Under the pieces are notes generated by a model that was given only the letters and a program-made list of their open reading frames with translations, made no database searches and was not told where the DNA came from. A stretch of 64,000 bases of DNA, from assembly GCF_011378905.1 (NCBI RefSeq), contig NZ_WTPY01000013.1, positions 55,945 to 119,944 on the forward strand, written 5' to 3'. Both the position numbers and the translations under genes were made by a program. Below, one piece after another: positions 1 through 9,447 of the stretch (position 1 is the stretch's first letter; each line of letters begins with the position of its first letter). Origin of the DNA: Paraglaciecola sp. 20A4. Lineage in GTDB: Bacteria; Pseudomonadota; Gammaproteobacteria; Enterobacterales; Alteromonadaceae.

Positions 1-299
1 GGTTCATCGAAGAATTCATCTTCTTTCATCTCACCTTTGGGGAAAATGGGGTCTGCTAAAATGGCATTTTTTGCTACTGCTTTGAATTGTTGCTGATACA
101 GGTAATATCCATCAGCCACGTCCCAAGTGACAACTAGTTCATCGTCGTTTTGCACGAAATCAAACACGAATGCCTGTTCAACTTTTAAAAATTCTGGCTC
201 GTCGCTAAACAGAGAATCAAAGGAATTAGTCTGGGCTGTATTTACACATGACCACAGCAACATCAGCATAAACACTGAGAACGATTGGATTAACTTCAT
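1..299 (-). CDS. dsbD: Thiol:disulfide interchange protein DsbD, N-terminal part (runs off the left edge)
   Basis: About 99 N-terminal residues are present. The protein begins MKLIQSFSVFMLMLLWSC, a secretion signal, followed by a segment reading FLKVEQAFVFDF...LVVTWDVADGYYLYQQQF. This matches the periplasmic alpha domain of DsbD, including the WxxADGYYLY block. DsbD moves electrons from cytoplasmic thioredoxin across the inner membrane to periplasmic DsbC, DsbG and CcmG. The membrane and C-terminal thioredoxin domains lie outside the window, so their catalytic cysteines cannot be checked. The gene is divergent from fxsA. The call rests on the alpha-domain signature only; family assignment is fairly secure. 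Confidence 0.82.
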   Translation of the reverse strand, partial: MKLIQSFSVFMLMLLWSCVNTAQTNSFDSLFSDEPEFLKVEQAFVFDFVQNDDELVVTWDVADGYYLYQQQFKAVAKNAILADPIFPKGEMKEDEFFDE

Positions 300-484
300 T
301 TAAGACTACTTATCATCAGTACAACATTTGTAATATAGATTAAGGCAGCATGCTTAAGCACACATTAAGCCTTCCTTTTGGAACGACAATATAGACCTTA
401 TCACCCATCACTGTCTTTCAAAAAGACCATAATTAGACAAAGTTTATCATTAAGCGCGGGATCAAAGAGCGGTTGCCATACTTT

Positions 485-525
485 GTAACACTGTTACCCT
501 TGGTAAATGGCGTTAAGACGCCATT
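485..525. promoter_or_regulatory. Two inverted repeats in the dsbD-fxsA divergent spacer
   Basis: GTAAC-ACT-GTTAC (485-497) is a perfect 5-bp palindrome. It is followed by AATGGCGT-TAAG-ACGCCATT (506-525), a perfect 8-bp stem with a 4-base loop. The second ends about 33 bases before the fxsA start, so it could form a hairpin in the fxsA leader or be an operator. No T-run follows, so it does not look like a terminator. The function is unknown. Confidence 0.4.
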
Positions 526-558
526 ACATTCCTTCATATAGTAAATAAAGAGACCGCT

Positions 559-1053
559 TTGGGTAAATTATTCTTATTGTTTGTATTAATACCGATCGTT
601 GAAATATCGTTATTGATAAGTGTTGGTGAGCAAATTGGCGGATGGAACACCGTCGCAATCGTTATTGCAACGGCGTTGATTGGTTCCTACATAGTTCGTC
701 AACAAGGCTTAACCACGCTTATTAACGCCCAGCAGAAAATGCAGCAAGGCGTGGCTCCAGGCCAAGAAGTAGCAGAAGGCCTATTGTTGGTGATTGCGGG
801 TGTAATGTTAGTTACTCCCGGCTTTATAACAGACATTATCGGCTTTTTATTCTGCTTACCTATGACTCGTCCACTTATTGCGAAAGGCCTATTAGCAAAG
901 CTTTCGATGCAAGTGGTGGGTCAGACTCAAGGTGGTTTTAGTGGTCAGCAGGGCTCCGCTAACCGTTCAGCTAATGGTGACATAATTGAAGGTGAGTTCG
1001 AGCGTAAAGACGAACATAAGGCTGATACAGAGCGTTTAGACAAACCTGACTAA
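559..1053 (+). CDS. fxsA: FxsA family membrane protein
   Basis: 164 residues. The N-terminus (GKLFLLFVLIPIVEISLLI) is the FxsA signature, and hydrophobic segments at about 3-20, 27-45 and 75-105 fit the usual three to four membrane passes. The tail from about residue 120 is polar and charged. FxsA is a small inner-membrane protein. In E. coli, overproduction relieves F-plasmid exclusion of phage T7; its normal role is unknown. The start is TTG, preceded by AAAGAGA; no in-frame ATG fits the family N-terminus. In many relatives fxsA lies next to groES/groEL, but here it is convergent with arcA and the two share a terminator. Confidence 0.88.
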   Translation: MGKLFLLFVLIPIVEISLLISVGEQIGGWNTVAIVIATALIGSYIVRQQGLTTLINAQQKMQQGVAPGQEVAEGLLLVIAGVMLVTPGFITDIIGFLFCLPMTRPLIAKGLLAKLSMQVVGQTQGGFSGQQGSANRSANGDIIEGEFERKDEHKADTERLDKPD

Positions 1054-1097
1054 TGGTTGATTTGAGCTTTATCTCAATAGAAAAGTAGACATAAAAA

Positions 1098-1122
1098 AAG
1101 CGGCAAAAGCCGCTTATTTTAT
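1098..1122. terminator. Bidirectional terminator between fxsA and arcA
   Basis: A 7-bp stem AAGCGGC / GCCGCTT (1098-1104 and 1109-1115) closes an AAAA loop. An A-rich tract lies on the left and TATTTTATTTT on the right, so it can end transcription from both convergent genes. In the arcA direction the hairpin is followed by seven Ts. Confidence 0.85.
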
Positions 1123-1141
1123 TTTAAAATACTGCTACGAC

Positions 1142-1849
1142 TTATACGTCAACGGTACCGCAGAAGCGATAACCTTCACCGTGGATAGTCACAATTAACT
1201 CATCGGCATTAATTTCTGACTCGAAGTGCTTACGAATACGACGAATGGTTACGTCTACCGTACGGTCATTCGGGCGCAATTCGCGGCCAGTCATTTCCAT
1301 GATCAGTTGTTCACGTGTTAGGATTTTACCTGGGTTGCTTAAGAACAAGTGCAACGCTCTAAATTCACTGCGCGGCAATCTAAACTCTTTTTTGCTTGGC
1401 GAGATCAAACTACGGCTGTCGCTATCTAGTATCCAGCCATTAAAGCTAACGCGGCTTGGCAAGTCATCATCTTCAGCGTTATTCAAAGTACGCGTTAAGA
1501 GGTTTCTTGCTCTAATCGTCAACTCACGAGGGTTGAACGGTTTAGTAATATAATCGTCGGCACCAATTTCCAGACCTAGGATACGGTCCACATCATTGTC
1601 ACGACCCGTTAAAAAGATCAGACCGATATTTTTGCGGTCACGAACTTCACGGGCTAAGATCAGACCGTTTTTACCGGGTAAGTTGATGTCCATAATAACT
1701 AGGTTTATTGCATGATTTTCAAAAAAATCGTGCATTTCACTGCCGTTTTCAGCTTCGAAGACATTGTAGCCTTCTGCTTCAAACAAACTTTTGAGAGTTG
1801 TTCTAGTAACAACCTCATCTTCTACTATCAAAATATTGGGCGTCAGCAT
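1142..1849 (-). CDS. arcA: Aerobic respiration control response regulator ArcA
   Basis: 235 residues from ATG at 1849. A GTG three codons upstream is possible, but the ATG gives the same length register as E. coli ArcA and is preceded by GGTGTGA. The receiver domain (about 1-120) has the acidic pair in IVEDE, the phosphoacceptor Asp54 in [12 protein letters not shown], and the Lys of the [10 protein letters not shown] block. The C-terminal winged-helix DNA-binding domain (about 135-232) ends in [15 protein letters not shown]...[10 protein letters not shown]. ArcA, phosphorylated by ArcB, represses aerobic respiratory genes when oxygen is low. No arcB is in the window. The kinase encoded upstream on the same strand is not ArcB-like, and 208 bases separate them. 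Confidence 0.95.
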   Translation of the reverse strand: MLTPNILIVEDEVVTRTTLKSLFEAEGYNVFEAENGSEMHDFFENHAINLVIMDINLPGKNGLILAREVRDRKNIGLIFLTGRDNDVDRILGLEIGADDYITKPFNPRELTIRARNLLTRTLNNAEDDDLPSRVSFNGWILDSDSRSLISPSKKEFRLPRSEFRALHLFLSNPGKILTREQLIMEMTGRELRPNDRTVDVTIRRIRKHFESEINADELIVTIHGEGYRFCGTVDV

Positions 1850-2066
1850 CGTATTCACACCATGTTTAAAAATATGGATAAAAGTCTATCAGAAAATATC
1901 TAAAAATCAGGGTTTTATCTAGATTAAATTTTAACTAATGCAAACAACCCACCTAACTCCCGACTTACGTTTGTAGATATCGCACCTACTTACCACGTAT
2001 TGAAGATATTTTCTGTCACGCAGTTGATGTGGGGATTGAAATACAAAAAGCAATACAACCCCAAGT

Positions 2067-3710
2067 TTAGTTCAAATGGGATGTACTCTGTGTGGCTTTT
2101 TTAACTGGAAATAATATAGTAAATTCAACACCCTGCCCTTCTTCACTGGTAAGTGATATTGAGCCATTCAACGCTTGAGTAATTAGATTATAAACTAAAT
2201 GCATCCCTAAACCACTGCCACCTTGTCCGCGTTTGGTTGTCACAAACGGGTCGAAAATACGTTTGCGCAAATACTCAGGGATGCCAGCACCATCATCTGT
2301 AAACACAATTTTAATCTTTCGTTTTGCCACTAAACTGATCGTAATATTTATCACACCTTGGTCTTTGCTCTCAAAACCATGAATAATGGAATTCATAATA
2401 AGATTAATAATAATTTGATTAATGGGTCCAGCTTTCGATTCGATATACAGATTTTCTGGGCATTGCACGTTAATTACATGCTTCAAGCTTTTCAATTTAG
2501 GCCGCATGGACAACAGAATTTCATCCATTAATTTCGAAAATGAGAAAACACGATCCAACTCAGATGATTGGTCTACTGCCACCTGTTTAAAACTAGATAT
2601 CAACTCGGCTGCACGATTTAAGTTGCGATAAATGATATTAAGGTTTTCTTGTCCCTCAGTAATAAACTTAGACAACGAACTGGCTTTTAAGGTTTTGTTC
2701 TCAAAATCTTTCTCCATCGCAGCTAACCGGTCTAGCATCATGGTTGACGCTGTCACGCCAAGGCCGATTGGGGTATTAACCTCATGCGCAACCCCTGCCA
2801 CCATATCGCCAAGTGAAGCCATTTTTTCATTTTGGACCATTTGCCGTTGAAATTGATGGAGCTTCTCTAAGGTCTGAATCAGCTCACTGTTTGCCTCTTT
2901 GAGTGCAAGGGTGCGTTGGGTAACTTTTTCTTCAAGACTGCTATTGAGACGTCGGTATTCATCTTCCGCTTCGTTTTGGCGCTGCAGGTGTTCTTGTGTG
3001 CGCTGCATCATGGCATTAAAGGCTTCACCTAAAATATCCAACTCTTTCACACCACTGGGCTTAGCTCGCCCGGAATAATCCTTATGACGAGAAATTCGTT
3101 GAACTAAATGGGATAAATTACGAATGGGCTCGGTTATCGCGCTCTGTAATTTTAGCGTCAGGAAAAAACACAACAGTAATGACAGGAGTAATACCCCGAC
3201 AGCAATACCAATCGAACGTGAAATTAAACGCTCAAGGCCATCAGCTGAGGCACGTACATACGTATAACCTAACAATTTCCCGTTATCTTGTTGAATTTCT
3301 CGAATAATTTCTACTGTGCTACCGTCAATGGTCGGCGTAGATAAAGAGTCAACCCGATCGAATTTGGCATTCACTGGTGCAACACCATCTTTATTATAGC
3401 TGGCAAAAAATTCTAATTTACCGTCTTCAACAAAACGATAAATATGCACGTTTTCCAAAATATCTGAGGCACTGAGACTACTTAGGTTACGCTCTTCATT
3501 GAAATTCAACTCATCATTAATGGTCGATACGGCATTACGGCTGATCAGTTCGGAAAAAATATTGACGTTGCTAATCAGTTGCTGACGATAACTGCTTATT
3601 TGGCCATACAGGTTAATACATGTAGCCATAAGCAACGCCAATGAAGTAATCGCCATTACAACCCAAATAATCAGGCTTTTAATCGACAAAAAGTTACTTT
3701 TAGCATCCAT
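2067..3710 (-). CDS. Membrane sensor histidine kinase (orphan)
   Basis: 547 residues. TM1 is at about 12-34, an extracytoplasmic sensor region (about 35-165, resembling CHASE8-type sensors) follows, and TM2 is at about 166-190. Next come a HAMP domain (about 190-243), a coiled coil (about 243-292), a dimerisation/phosphoacceptor helix with His309 in GVAHEVNTPIG, and a C-terminal HATPase. The HATPase has the N box (NLIMNSIIHGF), the G1 box DDGAGIP and a GSGLGMHLV G2 box. It should autophosphorylate on His309 and pass phosphate to a response regulator. No cognate regulator is adjacent except arcA downstream, which normally pairs with ArcB. The signal is unknown. Domain assignment is firm, pathway assignment is not. 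Confidence 0.87.
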   Translation of the reverse strand: MDAKSNFLSIKSLIIWVVMAITSLALLMATCINLYGQISSYRQQLISNVNIFSELISRNAVSTINDELNFNEERNLSSLSASDILENVHIYRFVEDGKLEFFASYNKDGVAPVNAKFDRVDSLSTPTIDGSTVEIIREIQQDNGKLLGYTYVRASADGLERLISRSIGIAVGVLLLSLLLCFFLTLKLQSAITEPIRNLSHLVQRISRHKDYSGRAKPSGVKELDILGEAFNAMMQRTQEHLQRQNEAEDEYRRLNSSLEEKVTQRTLALKEANSELIQTLEKLHQFQRQMVQNEKMASLGDMVAGVAHEVNTPIGLGVTASTMMLDRLAAMEKDFENKTLKASSLSKFITEGQENLNIIYRNLNRAAELISSFKQVAVDQSSELDRVFSFSKLMDEILLSMRPKLKSLKHVINVQCPENLYIESKAGPINQIIINLIMNSIIHGFESKDQGVINITISLVAKRKIKIVFTDDGAGIPEYLRKRIFDPFVTTKRGQGGSGLGMHLVYNLITQALNGSISLTSEEGQGVEFTILFPVKKATQSTSHLN

Positions 3711-3833
3711 GTTTAGAATAATTATTACCCTTAGATAAGCTTATAAATCATATTGAGCTAAACCATGTAAAAATGAAACTGTTAATCGTGCTTAAGGTGA
3801 GTTTCTTACGCTTTAACTTATAACATGCTTCCG

Positions 3834-4148
3834 TTATTTACGTATCAATAACAGTAAATCTTGTTCCGTTAGCCCCCATTGTTGAGCGAAACGCGTCAAC
3901 GTAACTTGCAACTCAGGAGTATTCAGTTGCACTTGATGCGCCGCCCGTATGCCGTTCACGTCAGATAGACACAAACAGACCATATCACCAGCAGTCACGT
4001 TGAGTTCAGCTATATCGATTGGGGATTTTTTGTACATTAAATGTGTACAAGGCTCGTTGCGGGCTTTCGATTGCAGACATTGCTCAGGTAGCGCCTGAGC
4101 AGATACACAAAACAAAAAATTCGCGACAAGTAATATGACGGCTCTCAT
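3834..4148 (-). CDS. Small secreted four-cysteine protein of unknown function
   Basis: 104 residues. A signal peptide (residues 1-19, ending VSAQA) precedes a mature protein with Cys24, Cys34, Cys58 and Cys60; the last two form a C-L-C pair. This suggests periplasmic disulfides or a small metal site. The rest is short helices with no motif I recognise. The start has a clear Shine-Dalgarno (GAGGGAACTG before ATG). It lies 42 bases downstream of glgA on the same strand, so it is probably co-transcribed, although a periplasmic product has no obvious link with cytoplasmic glycogen synthesis. The function is not known. Confidence 0.65.
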   Translation of the reverse strand: MRAVILLVANFLFCVSAQALPEQCLQSKARNEPCTHLMYKKSPIDIAELNVTAGDMVCLCLSDVNGIRAAHQVQLNTPELQVTLTRFAQQWGLTEQDLLLLIRK

Positions 4149-4190
4149 CAGTTCCCTCTACTAAAATCGGCAGCACCACGTATCTTAAAA

Positions 4191-5621
4191 CTAACCACCC
4201 ATTGCGGCATGGTAAAGTGCCAAATATTGCTCGGCCGCTTGGTGCCAAGTAAAACGGCTATGCATAGCGCGAGTTTGGGTCGCTTTGAATTTTTCGGGAT
4301 ACTCGTGATAAAACAATAGTGCCCGCTGAATACAGGCAAGCAGAGCTTGGCTGTCAGGCTGTTCAAACACGAAACCGGTGGCGCGCTCAGGTGCATCGGC
4401 TAAATCGACAACGGTATCTTTTAAGCCACCGACACCACGCACGATGGGTAAGGTCCCAAATGCCAAGCTGTACATTTGATTGAGGCCACATGGCTCGAAC
4501 AATGATGGCATTAAGAAGAAATCACTTCCCGCCTCTAACATATGTGCTTTTTGCACACTGAAAGCCTCGATAAATGCAAACTTACTCGGATAGCGTTCCG
4601 CTACACCACGCAACGTGTGACTTATTTGCGGATCGCCGGTACCGATAATAACCAGTTGCACGTTGTGCTGCATAAGATGCTCAAGCATTGGCAAAATATA
4701 ACCAAAGCCTTTTTGCTCGGTCAGCCGACAAACCATACCTATTAGCGGTATAGCTAAATTTTCAGGGACGTTGGCTTCTCTTTGTAAGTCAATTTTACAA
4801 TTAGCTTTCCCACTCATATCTTCGGCGGTATAGGTCTGAATAATATGCGGGTCATTAATGGGATCCCACTGGCTGTAATCGCAGCCGTTGAGTATTCCAT
4901 TCAGATCATTTCGGCGCTGTTGAAACTCATGGTACAGATGATGGGAGCCCAACGGTGATAACAGCTCTTGAGCGTAATTAGGACTAACAGCATTAATTTT
5001 ATGAGCATAGCGAATACCCATGCGAACAAAGTTTAATGCATCACCATCTAACTGTGAATGCAGTAGGTAATGAGGTTGTAAAAACGGAATATCTGAGAAT
5101 CGATGTGTACCTTGATATGCGCCATTATGGATAGTGAAAATGCTGCGGCTGCGTTCGAAGAAACCGCTGTCATCAATACTCATAAAATAAGGTGTTAACG
5201 CAGTGTGCCAGTCGTTGCAATGCACTATATCTGGCTGGAAATCGACTGCTTTGGCAACTTGAAGTGCGCCTTGAGCAAAAAAAGCAAAACGTTCCGCATT
5301 GTCTGAATATGCGTGGTAGCTATCTGAATATAATCCGTCTCGGCCAAAGTATTCAGGGTAGTCCAAGGCGAAAACAGGTACATTGCCAACTTGTAAGCGC
5401 TTTATGCTGAAGTTGTAGGGTTTATCGCTGGCAAATAACACCTGTGGTTCAGCCCAATTTTCTCCTGGGTGTTGTTCGGCAAGTGTTTTGTAATAAGGCA
5501 TAACGATGCACACCTCATGACCCATTTCTTGCAAGGCGATGGGCAATGCTTTTGCTACGTCAGCTAGCCCGCCTGTCTTAACCAGATCTTCAACCTCTGA
5601 TACAACGAATAATATTTTCAT
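4191..5621 (-). CDS. glgA: Glycogen synthase (ADP-glucose type)
   Basis: 476 residues. This GT5 retaining glycosyltransferase adds glucose from ADP-glucose to the non-reducing ends of alpha-1,4-glucan. The N-terminal Rossmann domain carries the ADP-glucose-binding KTGGLADV at about residues 15-22. The C-terminal domain carries the GT-B signature FEPCGLNQMYSLAFGTLPIVRG with the catalytic Glu. The ATG at 5621 is preferred to the GTG at 5627: it gives the family N-terminus MKILFVVSEVEDL, and the GGGG Shine-Dalgarno sits about 10 bases before the ATG but only 4 before the GTG. glgB, glgC, glgX and glgP are not adjacent. The gene lies downstream of rsmC after a 117-base gap. Confidence 0.93.
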   Translation of the reverse strand: MKILFVVSEVEDLVKTGGLADVAKALPIALQEMGHEVCIVMPYYKTLAEQHPGENWAEPQVLFASDKPYNFSIKRLQVGNVPVFALDYPEYFGRDGLYSDSYHAYSDNAERFAFFAQGALQVAKAVDFQPDIVHCNDWHTALTPYFMSIDDSGFFERSRSIFTIHNGAYQGTHRFSDIPFLQPHYLLHSQLDGDALNFVRMGIRYAHKINAVSPNYAQELLSPLGSHHLYHEFQQRRNDLNGILNGCDYSQWDPINDPHIIQTYTAEDMSGKANCKIDLQREANVPENLAIPLIGMVCRLTEQKGFGYILPMLEHLMQHNVQLVIIGTGDPQISHTLRGVAERYPSKFAFIEAFSVQKAHMLEAGSDFFLMPSLFEPCGLNQMYSLAFGTLPIVRGVGGLKDTVVDLADAPERATGFVFEQPDSQALLACIQRALLFYHEYPEKFKATQTRAMHSRFTWHQAAEQYLALYHAAMGG

Positions 5622-5738
5622 TAACACTATACCCCATTGGATTTTCGATTCATTGCCCTATTGGAAAATCATAGCGATACTGATTAACGCGGACTTTAAA
5701 ACATATATATCTTTACAAGCAGACTAATATAACTTTAT

Positions 5739-6764
5739 TCAACGACGACAACAATAAACACTAAATTTGGTTGTTTCTGCCAGTGCGCGCACAGACTTAA
5801 ACTGTTTTTCAAGCTCTTCGGCGTAGCGTAAAAACTTATTGGCTACCAAGATTAGCGTTCCGTTATCTTGTAAATTACCTTTCAACTGCTGCATAAAATT
5901 CTCAGTAACTGAGTAATCTGTTTTAATACCCGTGTGAAATGGAGGGTTGGTGAAGACCTGAGCGAACTTACCCGATAAGGAACGTAAACCATTAGAAGGT
6001 ATGATATAGGCATTCAAGTCGTTTAGCTTGGCGCTTTGCTGTGAGCAATAAATGGCCAGTGCACTTACGTCGCTCATGACCACTTGGCACTTAGGATTTT
6101 TAAGCCCAACAAAACAACCAATAATACCGGCACCACATGCGAAATCTAATACCCGTCCAGATACAACGCGATCAATACTGGTCAGTAATAACTCGGTGCC
6201 TAGGTCCAATTCACCATGGCTAAATACACCGGGCACAGAACACACCTTAAACGTGATATCGGCAACTTTATGCTCTGAAATACTCTGCCATTGTGTAATA
6301 TCGAACGAAGTTACGGGTTTATCGATAACAGCGGCGAACATGGCGCAGTGACGGGCGGTATCAATTTTATTCACGTTATCTGAGTAAGGAGTGAGTAACT
6401 TCCCTGCGCTTTTAATACCGCCTTTGTTTTCGCCAACCACCAATAACGTGGCGCCTGGTTTCAAACACGCGGCAATGTTAGCCAATAACATTTGACCATG
6501 GGCCTTGGCTTTAGGTAAGTACAACACCGCACCATCGAATTGGGCTTCACTGTTGTAGGCAGCTACAAATTGATGCTGTGCTTCGCGCCCGTTGGCAAGA
6601 GCAACACTTTGCTCGTAAACATCGAAAAACTGATGAAAACCATGTACCTCAGAATTGTCTAATTCTGAGAACACGTGCCCGTCAGTTGGATTCACGATTA
6701 ACCATTTACCTTGAGCGAGTAACTCGGCATTGCGTAATAAAACCTGGCTTGCTGGTGTTAACAT
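5739..6764 (-). CDS. rsmC: 16S rRNA (guanine1207-N2)-methyltransferase RsmC
   Basis: 341 residues. RsmC has a degenerate N-terminal methyltransferase-like half and a catalytic C-terminal half. The C-terminal SAM motif I is VLDFACGAGIIG (about 205-216) and the N2-methylation motif is TNPPFHTG (NPPF, about 275-282). It methylates G1207 of 16S rRNA using SAM. The ATG at 6764 overlaps the trmB stop as TAATG. Upstream in-frame codons would place the start inside trmB, so the overlapping ATG, implying translational coupling, is chosen. The N-terminus [16 protein letters not shown] matches the family. Confidence 0.9.
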   Translation of the reverse strand: MLTPASQVLLRNAELLAQGKWLIVNPTDGHVFSELDNSEVHGFHQFFDVYEQSVALANGREAQHQFVAAYNSEAQFDGAVLYLPKAKAHGQMLLANIAACLKPGATLLVVGENKGGIKSAGKLLTPYSDNVNKIDTARHCAMFAAVIDKPVTSFDITQWQSISEHKVADITFKVCSVPGVFSHGELDLGTELLLTSIDRVVSGRVLDFACGAGIIGCFVGLKNPKCQVVMSDVSALAIYCSQQSAKLNDLNAYIIPSNGLRSLSGKFAQVFTNPPFHTGIKTDYSVTENFMQQLKGNLQDNGTLILVANKFLRYAEELEKQFKSVRALAETTKFSVYCCRR

Positions 6765-7483
6765 TAGACGTTTCTCTCGAACATTAGATCCCAAACTCCG
6801 TGACCTAAGCGATGTCCACGTTGTTCAAATTTAGTCAGCGGGCGTTGCTCTGGACGTGGTACATAATCATTGGTAGAAGACAAATTCTTATAACCTGGCG
6901 CAACGGACATAATGTCGAGCATATGCTCAGCATAATTTTCCCAGTCGGTGGCCATGTGAAAAACGCCCCCTAGCGCTAATTTTTTACGCAATTTTTCTAC
7001 AAATTCAGGCTGTACGATACGACGCTTATGATGGCGTTTTTTATGCCATGGGTCAGGGAAAAACAATTGCATACGGCTTAGACTGCCGTCAGGAATACAA
7101 TTAGCTAATACCTCGACTGCGTCATGCTCGTAAACGCGTAAATTAGTCACGCCCTGCTCTTCGGCATCGGCCAAACACGCGCCAATCCCAGGACGGTGAA
7201 CTTCGATCCCAATAAAGTCTTTGTCTGGCTCATTTTTAGCCATAGTGACTAAAGATTTTCCCATACCAAAGCCAATTTCTAAGACCACAGGAGCGGTGCG
7301 ACCGAATACTTCTGGCATATTCAGCAAACCTGATTTGTGCTCTAAGCCCAAGGTTTCCCAATTGCTTTGAATGGCCTTCTCTTGGCCTTTGGTTAAACGA
7401 CCTTCGCGCTTAACAAAGCTCTGGATCTTACGGATATAGACGCCGGATTCGGCGGCTTCTTCTTGGGTTTTAAATTGGCTCAT
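6764..7483 (-). CDS. trmB: tRNA (guanine46-N7)-methyltransferase TrmB
   Basis: 239 residues. The SAM-binding motif [12 protein letters not shown] is at about residues 66-77 and the family signature [16 protein letters not shown] is near 140-155. The N-terminal [18 protein letters not shown] block is also typical. The enzyme makes m7G46 in the variable loop of tRNAs. The ATG at 7483 is preferred to the one at 7495 because AGAAGAG lies just before it. It is the first gene of a trmB-rsmC pair with a one-base overlap. E. coli keeps trmB close to mutY; here an alpha/beta hydrolase separates them. Confidence 0.94.
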   Translation of the reverse strand: MSQFKTQEEAAESGVYIRKIQSFVKREGRLTKGQEKAIQSNWETLGLEHKSGLLNMPEVFGRTAPVVLEIGFGMGKSLVTMAKNEPDKDFIGIEVHRPGIGACLADAEEQGVTNLRVYEHDAVEVLANCIPDGSLSRMQLFFPDPWHKKRHHKRRIVQPEFVEKLRKKLALGGVFHMATDWENYAEHMLDIMSVAPGYKNLSSTNDYVPRPEQRPLTKFEQRGHRLGHGVWDLMFERNV

Positions 7484-7563
7484 GACTCTTCTCATATCTC
7501 GCTGTACTTAGCAGCCGCGCATTATGCCGCCCAGAACAGGTATTGCAAGGCTATAAAGGTAAT

Positions 7564-8295
7564 TTAGCTGAAATTTTCAACAAAATAGTTGGCAAGGGCA
7601 ACAGGCTGTTCAAGAGGCAACATATGAGCAGCATTATCAAAAATATGCAGTTGGCTATTACCGATCTGTTCTTTCAAGCTAGATATCTTATCTGGGGACG
7701 CTATTTGATCTCGCTCCCCCACCAGCAAATGTACCTTAAAGGGGGCTTTAGCAAGACGTACAGTTAGGTCCTCACGATCACTTAACGCACTCATCTGAGT
7801 TGCCAATACGCTAGGGCCTAAATCGCTCTCCATAGCTTTTATGGTTTGTAGCACTTGAACGTTATCAAGTGAGAATACAAACTTTTGCATGCGAGCGTCG
7901 CTCATCCCTTGATACTTTTTACTTTGAATGGTTTGAATAATTGATTTACGAGCTTGGCGTTCTTGTTCATCAAATTGACCCGGGTAACTGCCAATAAGCG
8001 TTAGCGATGCTACTTTTTCCGGTTGCCGCAAAGCCGTTAACGCTGCCACATACCCCCCCATTGAAAAGCCAACTAAGTGTGCTGGTTCGTCAAAATAATC
8101 CAATCGATCGCCACTCAGTGCAAGCATTTGCTCTAATGTTTCAGCCCATTGCAAAGGCACGAACGCACGCTTAGGTATGTTCATAGCTTGCCAACACGGC
8201 ATAAAGACACGTTCGTCGCACAATGTACCGGGGTAAAAAATCACAGGCTGTTCTAGGGGAATAGGTGTGATGGGTGTGGGACTAGTCGTTGTCAT
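7564..8295 (-). CDS. Alpha/beta-fold hydrolase
   Basis: 243 residues, typical of single-domain alpha/beta hydrolases. The nucleophile elbow is GFSMGG with Ser78, the acid is probably Asp196 in VGERDQIA, and the base is His224 in NAAHMLPLEQP, giving a complete triad. An early YPGTLCDERVF block resembles the oxyanion-hole strand of esterase/MhpC/BioH-like enzymes. There is no signal peptide, so it is cytoplasmic. The substrate cannot be inferred. It is divergent from mutY with 31 bases between start codons, so both promoters must overlap the neighbouring gene or this short spacer. Its stop lies 80 bases from the trmB start, so it may belong to a longer minus-strand transcript. Confidence 0.85.
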   Translation of the reverse strand: MTTTSPTPITPIPLEQPVIFYPGTLCDERVFMPCWQAMNIPKRAFVPLQWAETLEQMLALSGDRLDYFDEPAHLVGFSMGGYVAALTALRQPEKVASLTLIGSYPGQFDEQERQARKSIIQTIQSKKYQGMSDARMQKFVFSLDNVQVLQTIKAMESDLGPSVLATQMSALSDREDLTVRLAKAPFKVHLLVGERDQIASPDKISSLKEQIGNSQLHIFDNAAHMLPLEQPVALANYFVENFS

Positions 8296-8326
8296 TTCAA
8301 GTAAACCATTTATCGATAATTAAGGT

Positions 8327-9436
8327 ATGATCAGGCTATTATTTTATAGCGCAGAAGCAGTATACCAACCCGTGCAATCTCAGTCTCAGCTAACATCAAC
8401 TTTTGCAAACCGAATTCTAGCTTGGTTTGATAACCATGGTCGCAAAGACTTACCGTGGCAGCAAGAAAAAACCCCATATTCCGTTTGGGTATCCGAAATT
8501 ATGTTGCAGCAAACTCAGGTTAAAACTGTAATTCCTTATTACCAGAAATTTATGCAGCGTTTTCCCGATATTTTGAGTCTGGCAAACGCTCCTCAAGATG
8601 AAGTGTTACATCATTGGACTGGTTTAGGGTATTACGCTCGAGCGAGAAATCTGCAAAAAGCAGCGCAAATGATCCGTGATAATTTCGATGGCTTATTTCC
8701 AATTGCTATTGAGGATGTGATCTCATTGCCCGGAATAGGTCGCTCAACTGCCGGCGCCGTTTTATCATTAGCTTGTAGACAACACCACAGTATTTTAGAT
8801 GGTAATGTAAAACGCGTCTTAGCCCGCTATTTTGCAGTGGATGGTTGGACCGGCAAAAAAAATATTGAGCAAATTTTATGGCAATATGCCGATTCTCTCA
8901 CGCCTAAATTACGTACCAGTGATTACACTCAAGCCATGATGGATATGGGTGCCACTATATGCACACGCAGCAAGCCCAAATGTGATAGTTGCCCTTTGCA
9001 ACAAGACTGCTTAGCTTTTGCACAAGGTCGTCAAAGTGAATTACCGTCGAAAAAACCTAAAACGACGATACCAGTCAAAACCACCGTGATGTTGATCCCC
9101 ATGTGGCAATCACAAATACTTATTTATCAGCGCCCGCCCAGTGGTTTATGGGGTGGTTTATGGGGATTTTTTGAGGCTGATTCAATTGACACAGTGAACA
9201 CCCGCGCCCAAGAGCTAGCACTGGCTGATTATTCAATCATCACTCTCGCACCATTTCGCCATACATTCAGTCATTTCCATCTCGATATTCAACCGCTGAT
9301 ATTACAACTTGAGGCTCCTGTAACGACTAAGATAAACGAGGCGCAGCAAATGTGGTACGACTTGCTATCCCCGCCAAACGTCGGTCTAGCCGCGCCGACC
9401 AAAAAGTTACTTTCTGTGTGTAAAACTCAGCTTTAA
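8327..9436 (+). CDS. mutY: A/G-specific adenine DNA glycosylase MutY
   Basis: 369 residues. MutY removes adenine mispaired with 8-oxoguanine. Catalytic Glu57 ([12 protein letters not shown]) and Asp158 ([13 protein letters not shown]) are present, with a helix-hairpin-helix [10 protein letters not shown] between them. The iron-sulfur cluster ligands are Cys212, Cys219, Cys222 and Cys228. A C-terminal NUDIX-like domain (about 245-360) recognises 8-oxoG. All these positions are exactly 20 higher than in E. coli, so the N-terminus as called is about 20 residues longer. The ATG at 8327 is the only in-frame ATG upstream of the conserved [10 protein letters not shown]; a GTG at 8372 is an alternative without a clear Shine-Dalgarno. 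The start is therefore uncertain, the identity is not. Confidence 0.95.
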   Translation: MIRLLFYSAEAVYQPVQSQSQLTSTFANRILAWFDNHGRKDLPWQQEKTPYSVWVSEIMLQQTQVKTVIPYYQKFMQRFPDILSLANAPQDEVLHHWTGLGYYARARNLQKAAQMIRDNFDGLFPIAIEDVISLPGIGRSTAGAVLSLACRQHHSILDGNVKRVLARYFAVDGWTGKKNIEQILWQYADSLTPKLRTSDYTQAMMDMGATICTRSKPKCDSCPLQQDCLAFAQGRQSELPSKKPKTTIPVKTTVMLIPMWQSQILIYQRPPSGLWGGLWGFFEADSIDTVNTRAQELALADYSIITLAPFRHTFSHFHLDIQPLILQLEAPVTTKINEAQQMWYDLLSPPNVGLAAPTKKLLSVCKTQL

Positions 9437-9447
9437 GATCTGGCCGT

